Assembly (NCBI GenBank): GCA_035697325.1
Contig: DASSDB010000002.1
Span: 279,232-343,231 of the forward strand
Source: Candidatus Saccharimonadales bacterium
GTDB lineage: Bacteria > Patescibacteriota > Saccharimonadia > Saccharimonadales > Saccharimonadaceae
DNA length: 64,000 bases
Reading direction: 5' to 3'
The notes beneath the pieces were generated by a model. It worked only from the letters and a program-made list of their open reading frames with translations, made no database searches and was not told the origin of the DNA. The position numbers were made by a program, and so were the translations under genes. Shown piece after piece: positions 1 to 7,700 of this stretch. Each line of letters opens with the position of its first letter. The first letter of the stretch is position 1.

Positions 1-12
1 AAAACAATACAA

Positions 13-39
13 TTGGCACTCTAGACACGTAAGTGCTAA
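13..39. promoter_or_regulatory. CIRCE operator (HrcA site) upstream of dnaJ
   Basis: The arms TTGGCACTC and AAGTGCTAA are separated by exactly nine bases, against the CIRCE consensus TTAGCACTC-N9-GAGTGCTAA, so two positions differ. It lies directly upstream of the -10-like TACAAT at 45-50, where a bound HrcA repressor would block RNA polymerase. HrcA/CIRCE control of chaperone genes is established in many bacteria. A second copy precedes hsp20 at 59487-59513. Confidence 0.85.
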
Positions 40-59
40 TTCGTTACAATGAATAACAG

Positions 60-1160
60 ATGAGCAAACGTGATTATTACGAAATATTAGGGGTGTCTAA
101 ATCTGCTAGCGCCGATGAAATCAAAAAAGCTTTTCGTAAGCTGGCCGTTAAATATCACCCAGATAAAGATGGTGGTAATGAAGCTAAGTTCAAGGAAGTC
201 AATGAAGCCTACGAAGTATTGAAAGACCAACAGAAGCGTCAGCGTTATGATCAATTTGGTCATGCTGGTGTGGGCAGCGATAGTGGCGGCACCAGCGGTG
301 GTAATCCGTTTGAAGGGTTTGGGGGATTTGGAGGTCAAAACGTTCACTTCGATTTTGGTGACGGCGGCCTTGGAGATATCTTTGGCCAGTTCTTTGGCGG
401 TGGGCAGAATAAGCGTGGGCCACGAAAAGGCAGGGATGTCGAAACAACGATCACGCTTAGCTTCGAGCAGGCTGTTTTTGGAGTTGAAGAACAAATTGAA
501 CTCACTATGGAAGATGAATGCTCGCATTGTCATGGCACGACGGTGGAGCCTGGTCATAGTATGAAAACTTGTCCTACGTGTAAGGGTGCGGGTCAGCAAA
601 CTCGTGTCATGAACACGATCTTTGGTCAGATCCAGCAAGCCGTGCCCTGTGAAATGTGTCGCGGCACAGGTAAGGTTCCTGAAAAAGTATGCACTGTATG
701 TCGGGGCAAGGGAACAGAACGCCGTAAACAGACGATCGTTCTAAAGGTGCCCGCTGGTATTGATGACGGAGCAACGATTCGCCTAAGAGAACGAGGAGAA
801 GCCGTGGGCGGCGGTGCAAAAGGTGACCTATATGTTCATGTTCGTGTAAAACCGCACAAAAAATTCACCCGTGAAGGCGATATTATCCTGAGCGAAGAGC
901 ACGTTTCTATGGTGGATGCAGCCCTTGGCACCGAAATTGACGTAGAAACGGTGGACGGCATCATCCGCATGAAAGTCCCGGCGGGAACACAAAGCGGTAC
1001 CGATTTTAAGCTAGGCAGCCATGGTGTAGCTCATCTTCGAGGCAATACGCGAGGCGCGCACATAGTAAGTATTATCGTTGACATCCCTACTAAACTTTCG
1101 AAAAAACAACGGGAATTACTTGAGCAATTCGAAGGCGCTAAAAAGAAAAGCCTCTTCTGA
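60..1160 (+). CDS. dnaJ: Chaperone protein DnaJ
   Basis: Hsp40 co-chaperone that stimulates DnaK ATPase and delivers unfolded substrates in the cytoplasm. The 366-residue protein has the full type I layout: J domain with HPD at residues 33-35, a Gly/Phe-rich linker around 75-115, four CxxCxGxG zinc-finger repeats (CSHCHG, CPTCKG, CEMCRG, CTVCRG) around 153-220, and the C-terminal substrate-binding region. The ATG at 60 is only nine bases after a TACAAT box, so the mRNA is probably leaderless. A CIRCE element at 13-39 predicts heat-shock control. dnaK/grpE are not visible because the window starts here. Confidence 0.97.
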   Translation: MSKRDYYEILGVSKSASADEIKKAFRKLAVKYHPDKDGGNEAKFKEVNEAYEVLKDQQKRQRYDQFGHAGVGSDSGGTSGGNPFEGFGGFGGQNVHFDFGDGGLGDIFGQFFGGGQNKRGPRKGRDVETTITLSFEQAVFGVEEQIELTMEDECSHCHGTTVEPGHSMKTCPTCKGAGQQTRVMNTIFGQIQQAVPCEMCRGTGKVPEKVCTVCRGKGTERRKQTIVLKVPAGIDDGATIRLRERGEAVGGGAKGDLYVHVRVKPHKKFTREGDIILSEEHVSMVDAALGTEIDVETVDGIIRMKVPAGTQSGTDFKLGSHGVAHLRGNTRGAHIVSIIVDIPTKLSKKQRELLEQFEGAKKKSLF

Positions 1161-1183
1161 CTTAACACTCCTGAATGAAGGCG

Positions 1184-1214
1184 CAGGGGCAGTCTAACTA
1201 TTGCACTACCCCTG
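1184..1214 (+). terminator. Hairpin after dnaJ
   Basis: CAGGGGCAGT (1184-1193) and ACTACCCCTG (1205-1214) form a ten-base stem with one mismatch and an 11-base loop just after the dnaJ stop. There is no strong T run, so termination is inferred from position and stem strength only. Confidence 0.5.
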
Positions 1215-1221
1215 TTAATTA

Positions 1222-1250
1222 TTGACTTTTATACTCTAAAGTGTTATAGT
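1222..1250 (+). promoter_or_regulatory. Sigma-70 type promoter for the 1309 protease/rimK pair
   Basis: TTGACT at 1222-1227 is followed after 17 bases by TATAGT at 1245-1250. A start near 1257 would leave a leader of about 50 bases before the ATG at 1309. This differs from the very short -10 to ATG spacing of most native genes here. Confidence 0.7.
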
Positions 1251-1308
1251 TTTTAAGTTACTAATCAACAATATATAAAACGAGTGAGAATTCTGGTTAA
1301 ATAATGCT

Positions 1309-1836
1309 ATGGCCCCGAAAGACAAAATAATCGTCGGTCGAAATGAGCCTGTTGACTTTGCGAGATACGCTCGCAAAGTTCCTGCTAAAATTGATACAGG
1401 AGCTGATTCGTCCTCCGTATGGGTAAGCAATGTGCGAGTGGATAAAAACGGCGTCCTACGGTTTAGCTTATTTGGAGAGGGATCTCCCTTCTACTCGGGA
1501 AAAACCCTTAAGCGTGAGCATTACAAAGTAGCCATGGTACGTAGTGCCAGTGGCCATCAGCAAATACGATACAGAACACAACTCAGTCTTCGTCTTGGGG
1601 GTAAACGTATTCGAGCGATGTTTAATCTCTCCGATAGATCGCAAAATAAATTCCCCGTCCTTATCGGAAGGCGGACGCTAAGCGGAAAATTCATCGTTGA
1701 TGTGACCAAATCTCATTATACCGACCCAGATACAACGATAACGAAAGAATTAAACGGACAACTTAGCGAAGATCCGTACATGTTTTACAAAAAATATTAC
1801 AAAAAAAGTGGCGTAGCCTTGAGGAAAAAACTATGA
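1309..1836 (+). CDS. RimK-associated retropepsin-like (putative ATP-dependent zinc protease) domain protein
   Basis: The protein (175 aa) belongs by pattern to the family annotated as putative ATP-dependent zinc protease (PF05618), a retropepsin-like fold. The active-site-type motif DTGADSSS begins at residue 29, preceded by AKI as in the family. The next gene, an ATP-grasp ligase, starts four bases before this stop codon, so the two are translationally coupled. Members of this family are commonly found beside RimK-type ligases, suggesting one adds and the other trims amino acids on a shared peptide or protein substrate. The substrate cannot be read from sequence. Confidence 0.8.
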   Translation: MAPKDKIIVGRNEPVDFARYARKVPAKIDTGADSSSVWVSNVRVDKNGVLRFSLFGEGSPFYSGKTLKREHYKVAMVRSASGHQQIRYRTQLSLRLGGKRIRAMFNLSDRSQNKFPVLIGRRTLSGKFIVDVTKSHYTDPDTTITKELNGQLSEDPYMFYKKYYKKSGVALRKKL

Positions 1837-2744
1837 ATATCGCAATCCTTTCAAACGGACCAGGCAACTACTCAACGAAGCGCCTCAAAGAGGAGGCTAT
1901 AAAGCGCGGACATACAGTCAGTATTATTAAGTATCGTGATTGTTATGTATCTATCGAGCAAAATAACCCAACCGTAAGCTACAAAGGGCAGGATTTGGCA
2001 CGGTTTGATGCGATTATTCCCCGCATTGCTTCGTACATGACCCGATATGGCACCGCGGTAGTGCGCCAGCTGGAAGCTCAGGGTATTTATACACTTTCAA
2101 GCTCGATCGCTATCAACCGATCACGCGATAAACTTCGCAGCATGCAACTTTTGGCCCGCGCAGGAGTGGGTATTCCAAAAACCGTTTTTTCACGGAACTC
2201 AACAGATATTGATGATCTCATTGAAAAAATCGGCGGAACACCCGTCATTATTAAGCTGGCGCGTGGTACGCACGGAAATGGCGTGGTTTTGGCCGAAACG
2301 AAAAAAGCGGCAAAATCTGTACTTCAGGCATTTTATCTTTCAAATGACGATGGTACCAACGTCCTATTGCAAGAATTCGTCGAAGAGTCTGCCGGAGTTG
2401 ATATCCGTACGTTTGTTGTAGGAAGTCGTGTCGTGGCGAGCATGAAGCGCCAGAGTCTCGATGATGACTTTCGCTCAAATCTTCACAAAGGCGGACAGGG
2501 AACACCGATCAAACTAACCGATGAAGAGCGCAAAATTGCCGTCAAAGCCGCAAAAGCTATGGGTTTGAATGTTGCCGGAGTCGATATGATGCGCAGCAGT
2601 CGCGGTCCGCTTGTACTTGAAGTAAACGCGAGCCCGGGGTTTGGCATTGAACAAGTAACGGGTCGCGATATCGCAGGTCCGATTATCGAATATGTCGAAA
2701 TGAATGCCAAGCGACGAGCCAAAAAAGACAAAGTCGGCGCGTAA
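1833..2744 (+). CDS. RimK family ATP-grasp ligase
   Basis: A 303-residue ATP-grasp enzyme of the RimK type, which forms amide bonds through acyl-phosphate intermediates, for example adding glutamates to a peptide or protein C terminus. Visible features are the N-terminal pre-ATP-grasp domain, SRDKLRSMQLLARAGVGIPKT before the ATP-binding core, a glycine-rich loop ARGTHGNGVV, and the metal-binding ending LEVNASPGFG. It overlaps the upstream protease gene by four bases (ATGA). The acceptor is unknown; E. coli RimK modifies ribosomal protein S6, but this family is broad, so no symbol is assigned. Confidence 0.88.
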   Translation: MNIAILSNGPGNYSTKRLKEEAIKRGHTVSIIKYRDCYVSIEQNNPTVSYKGQDLARFDAIIPRIASYMTRYGTAVVRQLEAQGIYTLSSSIAINRSRDKLRSMQLLARAGVGIPKTVFSRNSTDIDDLIEKIGGTPVIIKLARGTHGNGVVLAETKKAAKSVLQAFYLSNDDGTNVLLQEFVEESAGVDIRTFVVGSRVVASMKRQSLDDDFRSNLHKGGQGTPIKLTDEERKIAVKAAKAMGLNVAGVDMMRSSRGPLVLEVNASPGFGIEQVTGRDIAGPIIEYVEMNAKRRAKKDKVGA

Positions 2745-2758
2745 TCCTCTTAAACTGA

Positions 2759-2792
2759 TATAATAGTACCCATGAAACAGAGAGTGGGTACT
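2759..2792 (+). promoter_or_regulatory. -10 box with adjacent dyad before the DUF192 gene
   Basis: TATAAT at 2759-2764 is immediately followed by an inverted repeat AGTACCC (2765-2771) / GGGTACT (2786-2792). The left arm lies between the -10 box and the likely start site, so it may be a DNA operator rather than an mRNA hairpin. Confidence 0.5.
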
Positions 2793-2801
2793 CAAGTATG
2801 A
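2772..2801 (+). CDS. Possible leaderless 9-codon upstream ORF coupled to the DUF192 gene
   Basis: The reading frame MKQRVGTQV starts seven bases after the -10 box TATAAT (2759-2764), the same spacing used by leaderless native genes. Its TGA stop (2799-2801) overlaps the ATG of the next gene (2798) as ATGA. This suggests translation of the short frame followed by reinitiation. It is a spacing argument only; nothing shows the peptide itself matters. Confidence 0.4.
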   Translation: MKQRVGTQV

Positions 2802-3283
2802 GCGTTCGTAAGAATGTGCTTTCCTGGGGGCTGGTAGTTCTTGTCTTGGGGCTTATCGCGGCAGCGGCGTATTATGTTATGGCTCCCCAATTGCGACCCC
2901 ATGTCACTATTCGTTTAGGTGACGGTGTATTTTTGGCCCAAGTTGCTAAAACGCAGGAGACACGCGAGAAAGGCTTGTCAAACACACCAGGTTTACGGCC
3001 AGAAGAGGCAATGCTTTTTGTATATGGCTCGGATGATAAATGGCCAATTTGGATGAAAGACATGAATTATCCGATTGATATTATTTGGCTTGATAAAGAT
3101 AAAAAAGTCGTTTATATCGTAAAGAACGCACCGCCGGAGAGCTATCCCTATGAAAACTTCACGCCCAAGCAGGAGGCTCGCTACGTTGTAGAGGTGGCTG
3201 CCGGTACGGTAGGAAGCAAATCGATTTCGATAGGTACAATCGCGTCATTTGATGAAAATAACATCGAAGGGTGGAACTTATGA
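2798..3283 (+). CDS. DUF192 family exported/membrane-anchored protein
   Basis: The protein (161 aa) has an N-terminal membrane segment or signal anchor (residues about 7-28) followed by a DUF192 domain. Family hallmarks visible are KTQETREKGLSNTPGL, MLFVYGSDDKWPIWMKDMNYPIDIIWLDKDKKVV and the closing VVEVAAGTV. DUF192 proteins are small beta-rich extracytoplasmic proteins of uncertain function. Its stop overlaps the next start (ATGA at 3280), so the two are co-translated. Expression may pass through the upstream 9-codon frame at 2772. Confidence 0.85.
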   Translation: MSVRKNVLSWGLVVLVLGLIAAAAYYVMAPQLRPHVTIRLGDGVFLAQVAKTQETREKGLSNTPGLRPEEAMLFVYGSDDKWPIWMKDMNYPIDIIWLDKDKKVVYIVKNAPPESYPYENFTPKQEARYVVEVAAGTVGSKSISIGTIASFDENNIEGWNL

Positions 3284-3765
3284 GTTTTCTTATTGTCGTA
3301 GGAGTTCTTTTTGCGGCATTGTTTTTAGCTGCATATGTGACCAAGCGACGGGTTGGCGTGTTAGGACTTGCACTTGCGGCCGGGTTTATCGTAGCTTCCT
3401 TTTGGACGAGTGAGTTGACGCCTATAGTTGCAAAAGCCGGCATAGAAATTATACGTCCGCCTCTTGGAAGTATCGTCGCGACACTTCTCACACTCCTTCC
3501 TGCATTCCTTATTTTCTTTAGCGGAGCGAGAGTAAAAGGAATGATACCGCGCCTTATGCATTCTGGTGTTTTTGCGATTCTGGCCATCGCGTTCTTGGTA
3601 GAGCCGCTTGGTTCGGCGTTGGTTGTTGATGGAACAGCCAAACCTATCTATGATTTCTTAGAAAGATATCACATGATTCTTATAACTGCCGGATTGGCAT
3701 TTTCTACCCTCGACCTTCTTATTGGCGCGAAAAAGCCTCACCGCGAAAAAGAGTCCAAACATTGA
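3280..3765 (+). CDS. Small membrane protein, unknown function
   Basis: A hydrophobic protein with about four or five predicted membrane segments (MSFLIVVGVLFAALFLAAYV, LGLALAAGFIVASF, a long segment around SIVATLLTLLPAFLIFFSGA, then two more) and a short basic tail. I do not recognise the family. The ATG at 3280 is preferred over a GTG at 3271 because it forms the ATGA overlap with the DUF192 gene. The pair probably forms one transcription unit ending before the tRNA-Lys promoter. Confidence 0.75.
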   Translation: MSFLIVVGVLFAALFLAAYVTKRRVGVLGLALAAGFIVASFWTSELTPIVAKAGIEIIRPPLGSIVATLLTLLPAFLIFFSGARVKGMIPRLMHSGVFAILAIAFLVEPLGSALVVDGTAKPIYDFLERYHMILITAGLAFSTLDLLIGAKKPHREKESKH

Positions 3766-3791
3766 CAAATACCTCTTAAAAATGCTATCTT
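3762..3791 (+). promoter_or_regulatory. Promoter of tRNA-Lys
   Basis: Consensus TTGACA at 3762-3767, then 17-18 bases, then CTATCT/TATCTT at 3785-3791. It is about 50 bases before the tRNA and overlaps the end of the preceding membrane-protein gene. Confidence 0.65.
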
Positions 3792-3839
3792 TACTGGAGC
3801 GTACGGCACGTAAAGTAAAATGACGTTAACAAATTATAT

Positions 3840-3916
3840 GGGTCCATAGCTCAGCTGGTTAGAGCACCTGCCTTTTAAGCAGGGTGTCGTGGGTTCAAGC
3901 CCCACTGGACCCTCCA
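3840..3916 (+). tRNA. tRNA-Lys (anticodon TTT)
   Basis: A full cloverleaf is visible: acceptor GGGTCCA pairs with TGGACCC, D arm AGCTCAGCTGGTTAGAGCA, anticodon stem CCTGC/GCAGG with loop CTTTTAA giving anticodon TTT, variable region, and T arm GTGGGTTCAAGCCCCAC. The discriminator is T at 3913 and CCA is encoded at 3914-3916. Confidence 0.97.
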
Positions 3917-3925
3917 TGAAATTAT

Positions 3926-3954
3926 AAAATAGTCGCTTTCTAGCGGCTATTTTT
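3926..3954 (+). terminator. Intrinsic terminator after tRNA-Lys
   Basis: AAAATAG (3926-3932) pairs with CTATTTT (3947-3953), with CGC/GCG above it, and the right arm runs into a short T stretch. Confidence 0.75.
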
Positions 3955-4043
3955 GATGCAAAAACATTATGTACTATCACTCATGTAAGAAAGTGTGTTA
4001 ACTTTCAGTTTGTGGCTTATGCTTATTGGTATAAAATAGGTCC

Positions 4044-4451
4044 ATGAGTAGGATGATTTTTGTAAACTTAGCAGTAAAAGACCTCAATGCATCAATGGAT
4101 TTCTTCAAAGCGATCGGTTTTGAATTCAACGAACAATTTACAAGTCCTGAAGGTACGGGTATGGTTGTGAACGACCGAGCATATGTAATGCTTTCTGTTG
4201 AACCTTTCTTCAAGACATTTATTAAAGGCAAAGAACTCGCCGATACATCCAAGACCGTAGAAGCAACGGTAGCATTCTCGGCTGAAAGTAAAGAAGACGT
4301 CGACACGGTGATTGAAAAAGCTATTGCGGCGGGCGGTATCTCGACAGGTGAAGCCATGGATCAGCCAGGTATGTACAGCCGCGGTTTTTATGACCTCGAC
4401 GGCCATCAGTGGGAGTTCGTTTGGATGGACATGAGCGGTTCAGTGTCGTAA
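4044..4451 (+). CDS. VOC (glyoxalase/bleomycin-resistance fold) family protein
   Basis: A 135-residue single-domain protein starting MSRMIFVNLAVKDLNASMDFFKAIGFEFN, the typical first beta-alpha-beta module of the vicinal oxygen chelate superfamily, and ending with FYDLDGHQWEFVWMD, which matches the second-module strand carrying a metal-binding Glu. Members include small dioxygenases, isomerases and resistance proteins; the substrate cannot be predicted. A TATAAA box at 4030-4035 lies eight bases before the ATG, implying a leaderless message. Confidence 0.88.
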   Translation: MSRMIFVNLAVKDLNASMDFFKAIGFEFNEQFTSPEGTGMVVNDRAYVMLSVEPFFKTFIKGKELADTSKTVEATVAFSAESKEDVDTVIEKAIAAGGISTGEAMDQPGMYSRGFYDLDGHQWEFVWMDMSGSVS

Positions 4452-4516
4452 TTTTTCAAAGATCAACAGGAATTGATATAGTAGAAGAGCCAGCAACTTC
4501 TGCGAAGGGATGAAAC

Positions 4517-4825
4517 GTGTCGAGTATTACTCGTACGGAAGGCGACCTACGCTTGGAGGTCGTTTTTCCTGCCGGTGTCTACCCAAGAGAGCGGAATGCC
4601 GGGCTGGGACGGTGGGGCTATCAGGAATCTGAGGTAATGCCTGGTTCCGCCATCATCATCGACCTGCAACTCCGCACAGTGTTGGAAGAGGCGGATGCAT
4701 CGTTTGAATACACCATATTTCAAGGTGATACCAAGCTTCTTCACGTGTATACGGAGGAAGGGCGGCGCAACTATGAGGGCGGTGAGATCGTGCAAGACGC
4801 CCAACCGAAGATAATTCGGTTCTAA
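4517..4825 (+). CDS. GC-rich single-gene unit A: hypothetical protein (102 aa)
   Basis: I do not recognise this small, mostly beta-strand-like soluble protein. Codon use is strongly G/C at third positions, unlike both neighbours. The GTG start at 4517 is preceded by AAGGGA, and a -10 TATAGT lies at 4477-4482, giving a leader of about 28 bases. A perfect 11-bp hairpin follows at 4860-4894. The unit sits between two native plus-strand genes with their own promoters. Composition, leader and hairpin mark it as one of nine probable acquired single-gene units in the window. Confidence 0.75.
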   Translation: MSSITRTEGDLRLEVVFPAGVYPRERNAGLGRWGYQESEVMPGSAIIIDLQLRTVLEEADASFEYTIFQGDTKLLHVYTEEGRRNYEGGEIVQDAQPKIIRF

Positions 4826-4859
4826 GGTCCTGATGTACAGCTTTGGAACTGTGTAACGC

Positions 4860-4894
4860 GTGCCTGGCTTTTGTTGGTAACTTAAGCCAGGCAC
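4860..4894 (+). terminator. Perfect 11-bp hairpin after unit A
   Basis: GTGCCTGGCTT (4860-4870) and AAGCCAGGCAC (4884-4894) with a 13-base loop. No T run follows. The arm resembles that of unit B (shared GTGCYTGGCTT). Confidence 0.65.
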
Positions 4895-4979
4895 CATTAA
4901 AATGCTGCTCTAAATTACCATCTGGTTTGGATGCCGCCTTGAAAAAGCTTTTTGTTTGTTATATAATTTGACGCTGTTT

Positions 4980-5669
4980 ATGGCGTCAAGATTTAAAGAA
5001 CAATTTCATATTATTGATTCAACTCCCGCGGGCGATGACCTACTTGATAAGAATGAAGCCCTTCAGACTGCGATGGAGACATATATCGGGGCTGAAGATG
5101 CCCATCTTGAGCGCGTGTCCGGATCACGGCTTCTAGGCGCAGGAAAGTACTCGTTTACTTTTGCGCTTAATAATGAGCTAGCGATAAAAGTTAGTGGTCC
5201 GCGTACGAGTCAAATGGCACATGAGAAAAAGAAATCGTTTTGGCCGGAAGACCTTGGCGAACAATTTGCCGTACTTTCAGCACTTCGAAAACATGGTAGG
5301 TTAGCACGCGAAAATATTTCGGTGCCGAAGCAGTTTTTTGTTGCACATTCTCCTCATGACAATTTTATTTTAGCCCAAGAATATATGAAGGGCTGGGAAC
5401 CAATAGTCGCCAGAACTTTGAGAGAATATGGTGACCGAGTTGATGACCCTGCGGCGCATGAAGAAGTAGGAAAGTGGACAGCAATTTTTCGTCGGAGGCT
5501 TCAGGCCGGTGTGGAGGATTTTGAACACGTAGATCGATTAAATGATCTTGGGTTGCAGCACGAAGCAGGTATTCATGCGGGCAATGTTCTTATTCCGGTG
5601 GGGGCTGAGTTAGGTGAAGAAACGCCGCTTTGTATTATTGACCAGCCAAAGATTAAAATGAATATATAA
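4980..5669 (+). CDS. Protein-kinase-fold (APH-like) protein
   Basis: A 229-residue protein with remnants of a kinase fold: GAGKYSFTFALNNELAIKVSG resembles a glycine loop plus the ATP-anchoring Lys in AIKVSG, LAQEYMKGW a hinge, and HAGNVLI followed by CIIDQPK matches the catalytic HxxN and DFG-position Asp of aminoglycoside-phosphotransferase-like kinases. The usual catalytic Asp before HxGN is not evident (GIHAGN), so activity is uncertain. ATG 4980 lies 12 bases after TATAAT (4962-4967). No partner gene suggests a substrate. Confidence 0.6.
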   Translation: MASRFKEQFHIIDSTPAGDDLLDKNEALQTAMETYIGAEDAHLERVSGSRLLGAGKYSFTFALNNELAIKVSGPRTSQMAHEKKKSFWPEDLGEQFAVLSALRKHGRLARENISVPKQFFVAHSPHDNFILAQEYMKGWEPIVARTLREYGDRVDDPAAHEEVGKWTAIFRRRLQAGVEDFEHVDRLNDLGLQHEAGIHAGNVLIPVGAELGEETPLCIIDQPKIKMNI

Positions 5670-5676
5670 ATCAGTA

Positions 5677-5705
5677 TTGACCAAATAGCAAGAATCGTTT
5701 AACAT
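5677..5705 (+). promoter_or_regulatory. Promoter of GC-rich unit B
   Basis: TTGACC at 5677-5682, 17 bases, TAACAT at 5700-5705. It gives a leader of about 33 bases before the GTG at 5745. Confidence 0.6.
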
Positions 5706-5744
5706 AGCTCAAGTGCTCAATTGTCTACTCAAAGGAGGAGCACG

Positions 5745-6038
5745 GTGCACGGAATGGAAGAGCAGCGGTTCTGTTCGGCTTGTCGGAACCCCATGGAGAA
5801 GGTCAACAACCGCGGGGTGACGGTCGACCAGTGCCGGCGCTGCGGGGGTGTTTTCCTCGACCACGGTGAGCTGGAGATCATCATTTCCACCCTCGCCAGC
5901 CAGTCGGGTTTCCGGCCGCAGCCGGTCGAGGTGCTGCGTGCGCGTCCGGCGTACGGTCACACTGGCCACCACGGTGGTCACCGCCACCACCACACCAGCA
6001 GTCCGCGCTTGTTCGACGGGATCTTCTCGAGCAGCTGA
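5745..6038 (+). CDS. GC-rich unit B: TFIIB-type zinc-ribbon protein
   Basis: A 97-residue protein with a zinc ribbon FCSACRNPMEKV...VDQCRRCGGVFLDHGEL (CxxC...CxxC), matching the zf-TFIIB family (PF13453), then a His-rich tail (HTGHHGGHRHHHT) that may bind further metal. The GTG start at 5745 is chosen because a full AAAGGAGG site (5731-5738) ends six bases before it. Third positions are almost all G/C. It is flanked by a canonical promoter and a 38-base palindromic hairpin, and lies between a native gene and that gene's probable terminator at 6131. Confidence 0.82.
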   Translation: MHGMEEQRFCSACRNPMEKVNNRGVTVDQCRRCGGVFLDHGELEIIISTLASQSGFRPQPVEVLRARPAYGHTGHHGGHRHHHTSSPRLFDGIFSSS

Positions 6039-6078
6039 TACTGGCCGAGTGCTCGTCGCGTGAGTTCTGAGTAACATC

Positions 6079-6116
6079 AGTGCTTGGCTTGAGGGGTACC
6101 CTTCAAGCCAAGCACT
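6079..6116 (+). terminator. 38-base near-perfect palindrome after unit B
   Basis: AGTGCTTGGCTTGA (6079-6092) pairs with TCAAGCCAAGCACT (6103-6116) and the inner GGGG/CCCT extends the stem almost to the centre. No T run follows directly. Confidence 0.7.
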
Positions 6117-6130
6117 GCTTAAAACGATTA

Positions 6131-6160
6131 AAAAAAGAGTCTTCGTGACTCTTTTTCTTT
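6131..6160 (+). terminator. Intrinsic terminator with TTCG loop
   Basis: AAAAAGAGTC pairs with GACTCTTTTT around a TTCGT loop, followed by more T residues. It is a classic terminator, probably the original one for the kinase-fold gene before unit B was inserted. Confidence 0.8.
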
Positions 6161-6182
6161 TGGTTCGTTATATACTGTGGCC

Positions 6183-7640
6183 ATGAATTGGTGGATATTG
6201 CGGCGCCGCGTGCACATCTCGTGGCTGATTGCTTCGTTGTGTTTTGGCATTGCACTGGGAGTAGTATTTTCCAAGGAAAGTGCCGTTTTATTTTTTGGCT
6301 CCTGGATTTGGCTTTGTGTTGCCCTGAGCTTAATCGCACTGTCATTATGGCGAAGCAAGCTCTATGTTATTCCAATTATTATCATCGCGGGGGGTGTCGT
6401 GGGATTGTGGCGAGGCGCGATCGTACAGGTCGCATTACAGCCGTATGCAAATTGCATAGGTAAGCAAGTAATACTGCGAGGAGTCGTTGATGAAGACCCT
6501 GAAGTCGATGCCAAACAGGCGATGACGCTCCATGTTGCCGTAACCACGATTAACGGTCATTCACTTCCCGGAAAGATATGGATTACTCTACCAGAAAGTC
6601 GCGAAATAAAACGAGGTGACGTACCGACACTTAAGGGTATACTCCAGCCTGGTTTCGGGGCTTTTGTGGGAAGTATGTATCGGGCGGATGTACAGTCTGT
6701 CATGCGCTCGCACCCCCCGGACTTTGCGATGACCATACGCCAATGGTTTGGAGAGCAAATTCACAAGGTACTTCCTAGCGACCAAGCAGCTCTGGGTATT
6801 GGTTTTTTGACCGGACAAAAGCAAGCGATTCCTCCCGAACTTGACGAGGCAATGCGAACAGTCGGCTTGACACACATCGTGGTAGCAAGCGGATACAATC
6901 TCACCATTTTAGTGAGGCTGGCAAGAAGAGTATTTAGCCGCATATCAAAATATCTTGCAGGTTTGTTTGGAGCCGGTATGATCGCCGGATTCATGGCAAT
7001 TACGGGGCTAAGCCCAAGCATGTCACGTGCTGGGCTGGTCTCCGGGTTAAGTTTAGCTGCTTGGTATTATGGTCGTAAGTTCCATCCGCTTGTATTGTTG
7101 CCGCTAACGGCTGCCGTGACACTTCTTATTAACCCTGCTTATGGGTGGGGCGATTTGGGCTGGCAGCTGAGTTTTGCAGCCTTTGCTGGTGTGATGATTG
7201 TTGCTCCGCTTTTGCAGGCTTATTTTTTTGGGAAGAAGAAGCCAGGAGTGCTTCGCCAGGTTGTTGGTGAAACGATTGCAGCCGAGATGGTAACACTCCC
7301 CATTTTGATTGCTGCATTTGGTCAGTTTTCGAACGTGGCACTTCTTGCCAATGTTTTGGTAGTTCCGCTCGTACCGGTGGCTATGGCACTCACGTTTTTG
7401 GCAGGAATAACAGTACCGATTTTTGGGTGGCTTGCGGCTGTGGTAGGGTGGACCGCCCATGCCGTATTGACGTATATGATTGCTGTCGTTGATTTTTTGG
7501 CAGTGCTGCCTTTTGCGACGACAGAATTAACATTGCCATGGTGGAGTGTGGCGCTGGCATACGGTGCTTTAATTTTAGGATGTTTTTGGATGTGGCGTGT
7601 CACGAGGTACGATTTACGAACGGCAAACCTGGTGGAATAA
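6183..7640 (+). CDS. comEC: ComEC/Rec2-type DNA uptake channel, without metallo-beta-lactamase domain
   Basis: Polytopic membrane protein (485 aa) forming the inner-membrane channel for single-stranded DNA during natural transformation. An N-terminal DUF4131-like region with two or three membrane segments precedes a soluble OB-like part, then the Competence domain with HIVVASGYNLTIL (family motif) and about eight membrane segments. It ends after the last segments, so the C-terminal metallo-beta-lactamase-like domain of full ComEC (usually 700+ aa) is absent. ATG 6183 is used; TATACT at 6171-6176 is six bases upstream. The type IV pilus genes at 22.7-28.9 kb would supply the uptake fibre. Confidence 0.9.
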   Translation: MNWWILRRRVHISWLIASLCFGIALGVVFSKESAVLFFGSWIWLCVALSLIALSLWRSKLYVIPIIIIAGGVVGLWRGAIVQVALQPYANCIGKQVILRGVVDEDPEVDAKQAMTLHVAVTTINGHSLPGKIWITLPESREIKRGDVPTLKGILQPGFGAFVGSMYRADVQSVMRSHPPDFAMTIRQWFGEQIHKVLPSDQAALGIGFLTGQKQAIPPELDEAMRTVGLTHIVVASGYNLTILVRLARRVFSRISKYLAGLFGAGMIAGFMAITGLSPSMSRAGLVSGLSLAAWYYGRKFHPLVLLPLTAAVTLLINPAYGWGDLGWQLSFAAFAGVMIVAPLLQAYFFGKKKPGVLRQVVGETIAAEMVTLPILIAAFGQFSNVALLANVLVVPLVPVAMALTFLAGITVPIFGWLAAVVGWTAHAVLTYMIAVVDFLAVLPFATTELTLPWWSVALAYGALILGCFWMWRVTRYDLRTANLVE

Positions 7641-7700
7641 CAGATAGGGAAATGGTATAATAATAGTAACGAACAGAATTATGTAACCTGGAGAATATCT

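Noticed and set aside
7681-7686. ATG-TAA start-stop mini-ORF before yebC
   Set aside because: A six-base motif is easily chance and its distance to the -10 box (19 bases) does not fit the leaderless spacing.
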